Source of the DNA: Poriferisodalis sp965226645
GTDB lineage: Bacteria > Actinomycetota > Acidimicrobiia > Acidimicrobiales > Poriferisodalaceae
DNA: 64,000 bases
Assembly (NCBI GenBank): GCA_965226645.1
Contig: CBDDDL010000002.1
Coordinates: 620,001 to 684,000 of the forward strand
Direction: 5' to 3'
Shown: piece by piece, positions 54,964 through 63,366 of the stretch
Layout: each line of letters opens with the position of its first letter
Position numbering within the stretch: the stretch's first letter is position 1
Translations under genes and position numbers: made by a program
The notes under the pieces: model-generated
The model's database searches: none
The model's input: the letters and a program-made list of their open reading frames with translations, nothing else
What the model was told of the DNA's origin: nothing

Positions 54964-56817
54964 CTACTCGTACACGTTGAAGGACCAGCTCACCGGTTCG
55001 ACAGTGGCTGAGGATTGGTAAGTGGCTGTCCATCTTCCTGGAATGAGCGGGGTATCGGCGATGAGGAACACCGCATTGCTCCCTCGCAAGATGGAGCGTC
55101 CAGTTCCTCCGTAGACAGCGTCGGTCGTCGTATAGGTGTGCTCATCCACGCGGCACAGCGTGCCGTCGGCGGTTCGATGGTGTGAACCTCCAGGGCCGAC
55201 AAGCTCGGCGACGGCCAGGGGGTCGGTATCAGTGGGAAGCATGATGATCAGCGGCAGTCCCACAGCGCCAGCGCGGTATCCCTCGCACGACTCGAGCGGC
55301 GAGGGCAACTCGCCCCGGAAGCGCATGAGTGGAACCCAACTGCCGGGACCTGGAAACAGCACGATGTCGTCGTGGGTTGTGTGGCCAAGTCCGCGAATGA
55401 CGTCCAATCCGGTGTTCAGTCCAACGCCGTCGACGCGCGCGAAAGCGACGCTCTCGAGCTGGGGGCGCAAGATACCAATGGCACGAAATGGGGCAGCCAT
55501 CCATTGATCGATTGCCGCGGCATCGCTCGTCGCGACGCCCAAGTTGGATGATCGACCCGCGGCAGCGCCAGCGTCGCTGTAGTGGGGGCTTGCCGGATTC
55601 TCATAGTGCGCATTCGCGTACGTACCGATCCGAAGCGAGGGGTCGGTGAATCGAAGGTATTCGAGATGCTTCCTTATTCCCTCCGAACGATCGGGACGGT
55701 CCACAACTTCGGAGAGCCCCGATCCGGTTCGGTAAGCGTTGATACGGGCTAGCCACGCCGTCGGGAGCCGTTCAGGCACAACTTGATTGGCCTGCGCGTA
55801 CAGCGCCGCCGAGGCAGCAGCGCCGATTCGGTCGGTGTCGGCAATCCGCACTACCGAAACTGGGTCGAGAAGTGCCGCTAGCTCCGTCTCAATACTGCCG
55901 GTCAATGTGGCGACGCTGCCGACCAACACCACATCAGTCGGGGCGAGACGGGTAACCGCATCGCTGCTGGAGGCTCCGAGCGTGTCTGTGTTGGAGAACA
56001 GCACGCTGCCGCCCAGCGCCGCGGCCAGCGGAGCAGCGATGCCCACATCCGCTGGCGACCAGCCGTTGGCGATCACCACTGGGCTGCCGGCGGGTGCGGC
56101 CGCCAACAACGCTGCCTTGGCAGCACTGTCAATCCGGTCGGCGCCCGCGAGCCGCTCGACAGGAACTCTGTCGAGGAGTTCGGCGAGCTGTGCCTCGATG
56201 TCCGTTGACAGAGCGGCGGTTCCGCCCACCAGGATGATCTTCGACGGCGCCAGCTGAGCCAACGCTGTGACCGTGGATTCACCGAGCTCGGGTTGAGACG
56301 AGAACAGCACGCTGCCGCTCAGCCCCGCGGCCAGTGGCGCTGCAGCGCCCACGTCAGCGGGCGACCAGCCGTTAGCGACCACCACCGCCCGACCCGGGGG
56401 AGCGGCTGGCCAGTAGAACGCCGCTGCTCTTGCCGCAGTATCGATCCGGTCGGCGCCGCTGAGGCGATCCACGCGCACACTCGGCAAGAGTTCGAACAGC
56501 TCGTCATCAATCGCAGCGGTCAGCGCCGCAGTGCCGCCCATAAGGATGATCTTGGACGGCAAAAGCTGCTTCAGCGCATCCGCTGCCTCCGTGCCGAGTG
56601 CGTCCGCCGACGCATACAGCACGCGTCCGCCCAGTCGATTCGCCAACGGCGCCGCAGCGCCCACATCCGCGGACGACCAGCCGTTTGCAATCACCACTAC
56701 GCCGCCGCCCGACGTGTCGGTTTGCGCCGCCCCCAACGGCTGCACGGCCAGCGTCACGCCTAGCAACACCGCGAGACACACGAGGCCGAACAGCCGACGG
56801 AACCTTGTCACGGTCAT
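54964..56817 (-). CDS. Secreted CWB2-repeat protein with CAP-like domain
   Basis: This 617-residue exported protein begins with a signal peptide (hydrophobic LFGLVCLAVLLGVTLAV, cleavage near residue 31). Three CWB2 repeats follow at about 38-130, 143-235 and 245-340, each with VVIANGWSP(A)DVG and LVGG or LMGG strands. A domain resembling CAP/SCP proteins comes next (around WLARINAYRTGSGL, then AIDQWMAAPFRAIGILRPQL). A C-terminal beta-rich part of about 150 residues closes the protein. The wall-binding module is N-terminal here and C-terminal in the giant neighbour. Both are on the same strand, separated by relic DNA. The CAP assignment is tentative; the CWB2 repeats are clear. Confidence 0.8.
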   Translation of the reverse strand: MTVTRFRRLFGLVCLAVLLGVTLAVQPLGAAQTDTSGGGVVVIANGWSSADVGAAAPLANRLGGRVLYASADALGTEAADALKQLLPSKIILMGGTAALTAAIDDELFELLPSVRVDRLSGADRIDTAARAAAFYWPAAPPGRAVVVANGWSPADVGAAAPLAAGLSGSVLFSSQPELGESTVTALAQLAPSKIILVGGTAALSTDIEAQLAELLDRVPVERLAGADRIDSAAKAALLAAAPAGSPVVIANGWSPADVGIAAPLAAALGGSVLFSNTDTLGASSSDAVTRLAPTDVVLVGSVATLTGSIETELAALLDPVSVVRIADTDRIGAAASAALYAQANQVVPERLPTAWLARINAYRTGSGLSEVVDRPDRSEGIRKHLEYLRFTDPSLRIGTYANAHYENPASPHYSDAGAAAGRSSNLGVATSDAAAIDQWMAAPFRAIGILRPQLESVAFARVDGVGLNTGLDVIRGLGHTTHDDIVLFPGPGSWVPLMRFRGELPSPLESCEGYRAGAVGLPLIIMLPTDTDPLAVAELVGPGGSHHRTADGTLCRVDEHTYTTTDAVYGGTGRSILRGSNAVFLIADTPLIPGRWTATYQSSATVEPVSWSFNVYE

Positions 56818-56939
56818 GAGAAGCTAGCTGCCGCTGCGCGAACGGCGAGCAGAGAGCGCACCGAACCGAGGTCTCGGTCATGGCCGACACCACTGTCGCA
56901 TTCTCGAGGGCCAGCCAGGGGGGATTCCGGGCAGCGAGG

Positions 56940-58331
56940 CTAGCTATCGGCGGCTGCAGACTCCGGCGGCGCGCTGCGGTCGCTGATCATGCCGGTAGGC
57001 GGCTCGTCGGGATGATCGCCTGCTTTGCCCGACAGAGCCAGTATCACGAGCGCTGCTACGCCCGCGCCGGCGGAGGCGACCAAAATGCCGATCTTGGCGA
57101 GGTTGGTGATGCCGCCGTCGTCAAACGCCAAGCCCGTGATGAAGATCGACACGGTGAACCCGATGCCTGCGGCGAAGCCCATGCCGATGAACTGCGGCCA
57201 GTTCATTCCCTCGGGCAGGTTGAATCCGAAGCGGGTCGCTACCCAGGTGAACAGCGTGATCCCCACCGGTTTGCCAATGACTAGACCCGCCACCACGCCC
57301 CAGGTCACCGGCGAGCCTGCGGCATCGGAGATCGCGTCGCCCGACAGCGGCACGCCAGCGTTCGCGAGGGCGAACAGCGGCACGATGAGAAATGCCGTGA
57401 ACGGGTGGAACATCGTCTCCAGCCGTTCAGTCATCGGCACGGATTCCTGCACCAGGAACGACGCTTGGTGGACTTGCTCGATGCTGGGACGTTCCGGCAG
57501 ATGGTCCACCACGTCCTGAGCCTGCCCCCGGCCGAGCAGCGGCCTCGCAGGCGTCAGCAGGCCCAGCGCGACACCAGCGATGGTGGCATGGACACCCGAT
57601 TCGAGCGTGGCGTACCAGGCAACCAAACCGATCACCCAGTAGATCTCGAGGGCCCAAACCCGCATCACGGTGAGCAGCCTGATGACCACGAGGAGCGCGA
57701 CGGCGAGCAGCAGCCACTTGAGATTCAGGTCGCTCGTGTAGAAGATGGCGATCACGGCAATGGCGCCGATGTCGTCGACGATCGCCAATGTCAGCAAGAA
57801 CAGCTTCAGCATCGGCGGAATCCGCGAGCCCAGCAGCGCCACTACGCCCACGGCGAACGCGATGTCGGTGGCCATCGGGATGCCCCAACCTGACGCGGCA
57901 TCGCCGGACGGATTGAGCATGAAGTACAGCAGCGCCGGCGCGACCATCCCGCCGATTGCTGCAATCGCCGGCAGCGTGGCCGCGCGCACGCTCGCCAGAT
58001 AACCCGTCACCAGCTCGCGCTTGATCTCGAGGCCGACCACGAAGAAGAACAACGCCATGAGCGCGTCGTTCACGAACTCCTCGAGTGTGAGCGGATGCAG
58101 GTGAAAACCGCCGACCGAGATGTCGATGTGCGTGTGCCAGAAGTCGACGTAGGCGTCGCTCCAGGGCGAATTTGCCCAGATGAGCGCTGCGCTGGTCGCC
58201 AGCAGCAACAGCACGCTGCCAGCCACCTCGCGGTGGACGAACTTCAAGATCGGCCGCGCCAAAAAGCGAGCAAGCCGGCTGCTCCCGCCTGCGAAAGTCT
58301 CCCGCTGGTACAGGTACTCCGGTCCGGCCAT
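56940..58331 (-). CDS. nhaA: Na+/H+ antiporter NhaA
   Basis: NhaA exchanges internal Na+ for external protons and supports pH and salt homeostasis. The 463-residue protein has the expected membrane segments and signatures: NDALMALFFFVVGLEIKREL, GIPMATDIAFAVGVVALLG, and LTLAIVDDIGAIAVIAIFY, whose paired Asp residues correspond to the ion site. GIGFTVSIFITGLAF is near the C-terminus. A short hydrophilic tail extends past the last helix. Together with the betaine uptake/choline genes it fits a salt-exposed habitat. A fragment of a second copy lies at 54029-54126. Confidence 0.95.
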   Translation of the reverse strand: MAGPEYLYQRETFAGGSSRLARFLARPILKFVHREVAGSVLLLLATSAALIWANSPWSDAYVDFWHTHIDISVGGFHLHPLTLEEFVNDALMALFFFVVGLEIKRELVTGYLASVRAATLPAIAAIGGMVAPALLYFMLNPSGDAASGWGIPMATDIAFAVGVVALLGSRIPPMLKLFLLTLAIVDDIGAIAVIAIFYTSDLNLKWLLLAVALLVVIRLLTVMRVWALEIYWVIGLVAWYATLESGVHATIAGVALGLLTPARPLLGRGQAQDVVDHLPERPSIEQVHQASFLVQESVPMTERLETMFHPFTAFLIVPLFALANAGVPLSGDAISDAAGSPVTWGVVAGLVIGKPVGITLFTWVATRFGFNLPEGMNWPQFIGMGFAAGIGFTVSIFITGLAFDDGGITNLAKIGILVASAGAGVAALVILALSGKAGDHPDEPPTGMISDRSAPPESAAADS

Positions 58332-58408
58332 ACGGGCGCAAAGGATACGGCCACCGTCGCTGGTGCCTTGCCGCCGATCAGCCTCCGGGGTGCCTCGTCA
58401 ACCGATGT

Positions 58409-58777
58409 TCAGCCGACAGTAAGACGCTCCACGGCGTCCTGTATCCCGGAAGCCATTTCGAAGAGCGGCTCGACACCGGTGTCGACCAGCGTGGCGCTGA
58501 TTTCACGGTCCGTGACGACCAGCGACATTGCGCCCCCAGCGCCCTGACAGCGCCGCCGAGCGTCGAGCAGCACGCCGAGGACCACCGGTGCCAACAAGTC
58601 GACATCGGTCAGGTCCACGATGAGCCTCGGCGGCGAACCTGCGGTGGCCAGCGCCGACCGCAGCGCACTGTCCAGCGACGCAATGGCTCCCAGATCGAGT
58701 TCGCCACGCGGGGTCACAACAACGGCACCCGAACCGTCTGCTGCGGTGACTGTGCGCTCGGAGATGCCGGAGATCAA
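58409..58777 (-). CDS. STAS-domain protein (anti-sigma factor antagonist-like) lacking the phosphorylatable serine
   Basis: This 122-residue STAS domain has VVVTPRGELDLGAI in the first strand pair and LIVDLTDVDLLAPVVLGVLL in the central strand-helix. In SpoIIAA-type antagonists the latter region reads D-S-(S/T)-G, and the Ser is phosphorylated by the anti-sigma kinase. Here the aligned residues are A-P-V-V, so that switch is absent. The start is a TTG at 58777 without a strong ribosome binding site, so the first residues are uncertain. No kinase, phosphatase or sigma-factor gene is adjacent. Confidence 0.75.
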   Translation of the reverse strand: MISGISERTVTAADGSGAVVVTPRGELDLGAIASLDSALRSALATAGSPPRLIVDLTDVDLLAPVVLGVLLDARRRCQGAGGAMSLVVTDREISATLVDTGVEPLFEMASGIQDAVERLTVG

Positions 58778-58834
58778 CCCAGCCCCCGATGCCGTCGGTC
58801 CGGGGGCGGCTGGGTGATGGGCTCTCGGTCCGGC

Positions 58835-59959
58835 TCACGCAAAGCGAGGCATCACCTTGTCGCTGATGAGTTCGAGCGACGAGTTGATCTGGTCGGCGGA
58901 GTGGATGCCCTGGGGCACCAGGAAGAACGCCTCCTCGATGCCGAGCAGCGTCTGCGCCTCTTCGATCTGGCGGCTGATGGTGTCGGGGCTGCCGACGAGC
59001 TGCAGCGGCATGCCTTGGCCGAACTGGATGGCCCACTGATTCCAGAACCACTCCATGTCGGCGAACTGGCGCCAGGCCTCCTCGTCGGTGGGCGCGCACA
59101 CGGCCACCCCGCCCCAGCCGCACTCGTGCCCACGGGGCTTGTCGACACCGTGGCGAGCGGCCTCCTCGCGGTACGCCTTCCAGAGCGCCTCGCAGAAATC
59201 CATCTTGTCGCTCAGCACGATCGGCGTGCCGCCATAACGCGCCCAGAACACGGCCGAGCTCATCGACATCGTGAACCCGCCGTACAGCGGCGGGTGCGGT
59301 GACTGCAGCGGGCGTGGCGCGATGCCGACTTCGTGGATGGTCATGTCCGCATCGACGCCAGCGCCGTAGTCGGAATACACGGTGTGGGTGTGCGGGTTCA
59401 GGTTGTCGTTGGGGAAGCGCCAGAACTCGCCCTCATAGGAGAACGTTTCGCTGCGAAGCGCTGTCAGCACCACATCGACGAACTCTTCGAAGAACCGGCG
59501 GTTGTACGCGTCGTCGTGGGTGTCGCGGTTCCACTTGCCGACTGCGGCGAGGTCGGGGCGGATCTTGAACTGATCCACCCAGCGGTGCTGGTAGCCGCGC
59601 ACCACGCCGAAGCACAGCCGCCCACCGGTCATGTGGTCGAGGGTTGCCACCTGCTCTGCAACCCGCAGCGGGTTGTGCGTGGTCGACACGTAGCCGCAGG
59701 CGATCGGGCGCAGCCGGGTGGTGTGCTGGGCAATCCAGCTGGCCATCAGATTCAGATCGTTGGAGATCTCGAATCCCTCGATCTGCAGGTGGTGCTCTGG
59801 GTGGCCCAAGCCGTACCAGCCGGCCTCGTCGGCGAAGCGCGCGATCTCGGCAATCTCGCCGAGCATGCGCTGGTAGTAGTCGTTGTTGAGTCCTGCGAGG
59901 CCGCCTTCTAACTCGTGGCGGCGGCCGATCGTGCAGTACATGAACAAGCTGAACTTCAC
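58835..59959 (-). CDS. Luciferase-like (LLM class) flavin-dependent monooxygenase
   Basis: This 374-residue protein belongs to the bacterial luciferase-like family of FMN- or F420-using oxidoreductases. It begins at GTG 59959 with VKFSLFMYCTIG. GLGHPEHHLQIEGFEISNDL (the conserved EHH flavin/substrate region), THNPLRVAEQVATLDHMTGGR and LCFGVVRGY are typical. Upstream open sequence does not match the family. It is divergent from a TetR gene across 168 bp containing a palindromic operator, suggesting that this regulator controls it. Substrate unknown. Confidence 0.85.
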   Translation of the reverse strand: MKFSLFMYCTIGRRHELEGGLAGLNNDYYQRMLGEIAEIARFADEAGWYGLGHPEHHLQIEGFEISNDLNLMASWIAQHTTRLRPIACGYVSTTHNPLRVAEQVATLDHMTGGRLCFGVVRGYQHRWVDQFKIRPDLAAVGKWNRDTHDDAYNRRFFEEFVDVVLTALRSETFSYEGEFWRFPNDNLNPHTHTVYSDYGAGVDADMTIHEVGIAPRPLQSPHPPLYGGFTMSMSSAVFWARYGGTPIVLSDKMDFCEALWKAYREEAARHGVDKPRGHECGWGGVAVCAPTDEEAWRQFADMEWFWNQWAIQFGQGMPLQLVGSPDTISRQIEEAQTLLGIEEAFFLVPQGIHSADQINSSLELISDKVMPRFA

Positions 59960-60077
59960 CCCGAACCCCCGTCGGCTCGACCCGCAGCCGCCCCGCGCGA
60001 CCACTTCGCGGAGTGTAGGTGAGTGCACTACGGCACGTTCCGGCGGCTGTCGTCTGCGGGTGTCAAGACACAGGTGC

Positions 60078-60107
60078 GCGTTCAGCCACTACATGAACGC
60101 ACGTTCA
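60078..60107. promoter_or_regulatory. Palindromic operator between the LLM monooxygenase and TetR genes
   Basis: TGAACG-CA-CGTTCA at 60094-60107 is a 14-bp palindrome, and an extra CGTTCA half-site lies at 60078-60083. The cluster is 20-50 bp upstream of the TetR start and about 120-150 bp from the divergent monooxygenase. It is a good candidate binding site for the adjacent TetR protein. Confidence 0.6.
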
Positions 60108-60127
60108 GGACTAGGTTTTCCTACGGC

Positions 60128-60847
60128 ATGGCCAGCACCGATGCAGCCTCCGGCAGTTCAGGCGCAGTCGCCGGCAGTTCCGCCGAATCGGGCCCCATGG
60201 ACAGCACCGTCGCCACCGAAGCCGAAGAGAACGACATCAACGGCAACGGCCGTCGGGTCCGCAAAGGCGAGCGCAGCCGGATGCGCATTCTTGACGCTGC
60301 CGCGCGTCTGCTCTCGTGCCGCGGCTACGCCGCCACCACGCTGACCGACATCGCCGGCGCCGCCGAGATGCAGGCCGGCAGCCTCTACTACCACTTCGAC
60401 TCGAAAGACGCGATCGTCGAAGAGGTGCTGCGGGTCGGCATCGACCACGCCCGCAGCGCCATCGACGCGGCGCTCGAGGCTCTTGGTCCTGATGCCTCGG
60501 GCTCGGATCGGCTGGCCGAGACCATCGTGGCGTACGTGAACTGCATCGTGGCCGCGAGCAGCTTCACCGTCGCCAACATTCGCTGCTACAACGAGTCGCC
60601 GCCGCACACCCGCGAGAACCTCACGGTGCCGCTGCGTGAATTCGCGAACCTCTGGGTGGGGCTGATTTCCGAAGGCCAGGCCGACGGCTCGTTGCGCGCA
60701 GACACCAACGCCAAGGTCCTCGCCAGGCTGATGATCTCGGGCCTCAACTCTCTCGCGAGCTGGTACCGCCCCGGCGGCGAACTCCGCCTCGACGACCTCG
60801 CCCGCCAATTCGCCGCCATGGTCCTCACGGGTTTGCAGCCCGCCTGA
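60128..60847 (+). CDS. TetR-family transcriptional regulator
   Basis: This 239-residue protein starts at ATG 60128. The first about 45 residues are a Ser/Gly/Ala/Glu-rich extension with a loosely repeated GSSGA/GSSAE peptide. The TetR_N domain follows (RMRILDAAARLLSCRGYAA, then TLTDIAGAAEMQAGSLYYHF and SKDAIVEEVL). A helical C-terminal ligand domain completes it. It is divergent from the luciferase-like monooxygenase, and the palindrome in the shared gap suggests that it represses both. The MFS gene at 60884, 36 bp downstream, may be part of the same unit. Confidence 0.87.
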   Translation: MASTDAASGSSGAVAGSSAESGPMDSTVATEAEENDINGNGRRVRKGERSRMRILDAAARLLSCRGYAATTLTDIAGAAEMQAGSLYYHFDSKDAIVEEVLRVGIDHARSAIDAALEALGPDASGSDRLAETIVAYVNCIVAASSFTVANIRCYNESPPHTRENLTVPLREFANLWVGLISEGQADGSLRADTNAKVLARLMISGLNSLASWYRPGGELRLDDLARQFAAMVLTGLQPA

Positions 60848-60883
60848 ACTTCGAATAGTCGTTCTCAGCAGTAGCGTCCGCTG

Positions 60884-62002
60884 GTGCAATTCCCCATCCG
60901 GCTCGCGCTGCTTCTGCGGCCGACAGTCAAGATCGGCATCCTGCTCGCGGTCGGCTTCAGCGCCCTCGCGTTCGTGTCGACGCCGTTCCTGTTGCCGGAG
61001 ATCTCCGAGCACTACGGCATCAGCCTCGGCGCAGCTTCCATGATCGGGGTGTTCCAGCTGGGCGGTTTCGTGGTGACCTCATGGGGCGCCGGTCGCTGGC
61101 TGCAGCCACGCGGGTGGGTCTTCGTCACCAGTCTCGGGGCGGCTGCGGCAGCCAATCTGGCATCGGCCGCCCTGCCCGCATTCGCGGTGCTCGTGGCGTT
61201 GCGGCTTGTCAGCGGTCTCGCTCTTGGGCTTCTGGCCTGGTACGGATGGGTTCAGGCCTTCGGCGACACGCGCCGAATGGACGATGTGGCGGTGACCGGC
61301 CCCTTGGTCGGACTGATCGCTGCACCGCTCATCTCGGTGCTCCTCACAGCTGGCGGCGCACGACTCGTGTTCGCTGCGTTGGCGGGCGTGTCGCTCATCC
61401 CTCTCGCGTTCGGTTACCGAAGCGCAGTGGACGATCTCCCGAGAGCGACCACGCGCAATCGTGCCGTGCCCGCCGCCCGGATCCTGCTGATCTGTCTGGG
61501 CTTGTTCACCCTCGGCGGCTCGTCGGTCTTCGTGTTCGCCGTCGTCTTGGGAACCGGCAACACATCGATGTCAGTGACGGTGATCGCTGTCGCCTTCAGC
61601 CTCAACGCCCTGGTTGGGATCCCGGCGGTTCGATGGAAGGCCCCCCGCAAGTTTCCGGGTCCCCCGATGGCAGCCACAGCGGCGTGCCTGATCCTCATCG
61701 CGACATCAACGCAATCGTGGCTGTTCTTCGGTGCCCTCGTGGCGTGGGGCTTCTTCTTCTGGCTGGCCATACCGGGAGTGTTCGAAGTCCTGGCCAGCCG
61801 GTCCCGCTATCCCGAAGAACGTGCAGGCGACGCCCAAGCAGTCATGGCCGCAGGCCGCGCCGGCGGACCGCTGCTCGGCGGTGTACTGATCGACACCCTC
61901 GGCACCACAGCGCTAGGCGTCGTCGGCGGCAGCCTCGTGCTGATCTCCGCGATCGGTGTCTTCACCGTTCGCAACGTCGCCCCGCCCCTGCCGAACGCCT
62001 GA
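60884..62002 (+). CDS. MFS transporter
   Basis: This 372-residue, mostly hydrophobic protein has about 11-12 helices and starts at GTG 60884. The segment ISLGAASMIGVFQLGGFVVT and the later AGDAQAVMAAGRAGGPLLGG fit the major facilitator fold, although motif A is weak. It follows the TetR gene by 36 bp and may be co-regulated with it. The gene ends shortly before the three-armed inverted repeat at 62026-62098. Substrate unknown. Confidence 0.75.
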   Translation: MQFPIRLALLLRPTVKIGILLAVGFSALAFVSTPFLLPEISEHYGISLGAASMIGVFQLGGFVVTSWGAGRWLQPRGWVFVTSLGAAAAANLASAALPAFAVLVALRLVSGLALGLLAWYGWVQAFGDTRRMDDVAVTGPLVGLIAAPLISVLLTAGGARLVFAALAGVSLIPLAFGYRSAVDDLPRATTRNRAVPAARILLICLGLFTLGGSSVFVFAVVLGTGNTSMSVTVIAVAFSLNALVGIPAVRWKAPRKFPGPPMAATAACLILIATSTQSWLFFGALVAWGFFFWLAIPGVFEVLASRSRYPEERAGDAQAVMAAGRAGGPLLGGVLIDTLGTTALGVVGGSLVLISAIGVFTVRNVAPPLPNA

Positions 62003-62025
62003 GCGGCCACGCCAACAACTGTCAC

Positions 62026-62098
62026 AAACCAACACACATCACTCAAACTCCATGCGAGTGTGTTGGTTTACGAACGACACAACGCGTAAACCAACACA
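62026..62098. repeat. Three-armed repeat able to form two competing hairpins
   Basis: AAACCAACACAC at 62026-62037 is perfectly inverted as GTGTGTTGGTTT at 62058-62069. The middle arm, as TGTTGGTTTACG (62061-62072), is also perfectly inverted as CGTAAACCAACA (62085-62096). The middle arm can therefore pair with either side. The element is AT-rich for this genome. It begins 24 bp after the MFS stop, in a 300-bp gap otherwise empty up to the toxin promoter. Confidence 0.8.
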
Positions 62099-62267
62099 GA
62101 TGAGGTAGCGGCGACTCACACCGCTTCCTCCCGAGAGAACCGAACGGGCTGAGGATTCCACTACGTTCCGGCAGACACCTGATCCGTGGGTTTGGCATTG
62201 CGCTTCGGCTCATGCACCGTGGACTCCTATGCGCCTGAGGAAGTGCCCCATCGACTCATATATCGAC

Positions 62268-62303
62268 TTGTCTCTATACTGAGTACGCTCTATAATCTGA
62301 TTG
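62268..62303 (+). promoter_or_regulatory. Near-consensus promoter giving a leaderless toxin mRNA
   Basis: A -35 box TTGTCT (62268-62273), a 17-bp spacer and a perfect -10 TATAAT (62291-62296) are followed 7 bp later by the GTG start of the toxin at 62303, so transcription should start at the start codon. Two direct ATCGACT repeats (62250-62256, 62262-62268) just upstream may bind the antitoxin. Confidence 0.7.
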
Positions 62304-62680
62304 TGAAGTGGGAGGTGAGCGGCACAGACGAATTTGCCGAATGGTACGACGGCCTTGCCGAAGCGCATCCAGACGGGCTTGTGGCGGCTGTCGAAATGCT
62401 CCGGGAGCACGGCCCTCGCTTGGGCCGGCCCCGTGCTGACCGGATTGAGGGTTCCAAGCATCACAACATGAAAGAGCTCCGGCCGCCCGGTGCCGCGAAG
62501 AACTTGCGCGTACTTTTCATGTTCGGCCCGCACCGCGAAGCCATCTTGCTGGTCGGCGGCGACAAGGGCGGCCAATGGAACAGCTGGTACAAGACAGCGA
62601 TTCCCGAAGCCGAGCGTCTCTACGAGCGATACCTGGGCGAGATCGGCGCCGCGAACCCCCGCCACACCGCGCACGAATGA
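62303..62680 (+). CDS. HigB/RelE-type toxin (phage-derived Gp49-like family)
   Basis: From GTG 62303 this 125-residue protein reads KWEVSGTDEFAEWYDGLAEA and continues with NMKELRPPGAAKNLRVLFMF and REAILLVGGDKGGQWNSWY. This is the usual pattern of the HigB-like Gp49 family of ribosome-dependent mRNA interferases. Basic and aromatic residues near the C-terminus (WYKTAIPEAERLYERYL) fit. It precedes an HTH antitoxin 20 bp downstream, the toxin-first order of higBA systems. The promoter places transcription initiation at the GTG. Confidence 0.88.
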   Translation: MKWEVSGTDEFAEWYDGLAEAHPDGLVAAVEMLREHGPRLGRPRADRIEGSKHHNMKELRPPGAAKNLRVLFMFGPHREAILLVGGDKGGQWNSWYKTAIPEAERLYERYLGEIGAANPRHTAHE

Positions 62681-62700
62681 ACGAAGGAGGATCACACAAC

Positions 62701-63039
62701 ATGGGACATCGAAAGTTCAGCGACATCGTCGGCGAGATCAGCCCTGAACGCCGCGCCCGCATCGACGCAATCAAGCAAGCAGCCCGGGCCGACGCTGTGG
62801 CATTCAGCCTCGCTGAGGTCCGCAAGCGTCGCGACATCACACAGGTCAACCTCGCCCAGCAGATGCAGCGTTCCCAAGCGTCTATCTCGGCGATGGAGAC
62901 AGCCGGCGACAACCTGCTCTCCACTTGGCTGAGCGCCATGGAAGCCATGGGAGGCCGTCTCGAACTCGTGGCCGTGTTCGACGACGAGCGAATCGCCATT
63001 CCCACCGACGGATCCGAGCTCACAGCAACATCAATGTGA
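62701..63039 (+). CDS. XRE-family HTH antitoxin (HigA-like)
   Basis: This 112-residue antitoxin starts at ATG 62701 after a strong GAAGGAGG ribosome binding site. An in-frame ATG at 62677 overlapping the toxin stop is less likely. The HTH (LAEVRKRRDITQVNLAQQMQ, then RSQASISAMETAGDNLLSTW) is of the lambda-repressor type, and the C-terminal strand GGRLELVAVF is typical of HigA partners of Gp49-like toxins. It should neutralise the upstream toxin and repress the promoter. Confidence 0.88.
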   Translation: MGHRKFSDIVGEISPERRARIDAIKQAARADAVAFSLAEVRKRRDITQVNLAQQMQRSQASISAMETAGDNLLSTWLSAMEAMGGRLELVAVFDDERIAIPTDGSELTATSM

Positions 63040-63145
63040 AGCGAGAAGCGTTCTCCATTCATGCGCTGAGAACGACCGGTGCGTCTCACGCTGCCACGTG
63101 GCGTCCTGAGAGTGGCCGAACAACGCAACCTGCAAATCAGCGCAC

Positions 63146-63366
63146 ATGACCCAATCTGGCTCTACGCAACCGTATCGACAGCGGGTACCTGACGTCGTCG
63201 ATGACATCGAACGCAGGTTGTTGCACCGGACACGCTTGAGGGGCGAAGCAATGGCCGCGATCTGGCAGGAACCAATGCTCGAAGCCGGCGGCGCCGCGGT
63301 TGCCCTGGGCGTCAAGCCCTCGAATCGGGAGAAGGTGCGCCAATACGGATGGTGCGAGCGCCTAGA
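63146..63366 (+). pseudogene. Truncated HTH DNA-binding protein
   Basis: A frame from ATG 63146 reads PDVVDDIERRLLHRTRLRGE, then MAAIWQEPMLEAGGAAVALG and VKPSNREKVRQYGW. This resembles the N-terminal and HTH part of small antitoxin-like DNA-binding proteins. After about residue 73 the frame runs antisense to the VWA gene, and family-like sequence stops. The rest of the 63040-63361 gap holds nothing recognisable. It is probably a gene remnant cut at its 3' end. Confidence 0.4.

Noticed and set aside
62026..62098. Possible CRISPR array
   Set aside because: Only three short arms occur, one inverted relative to the others, with unequal spacing and no cas genes.
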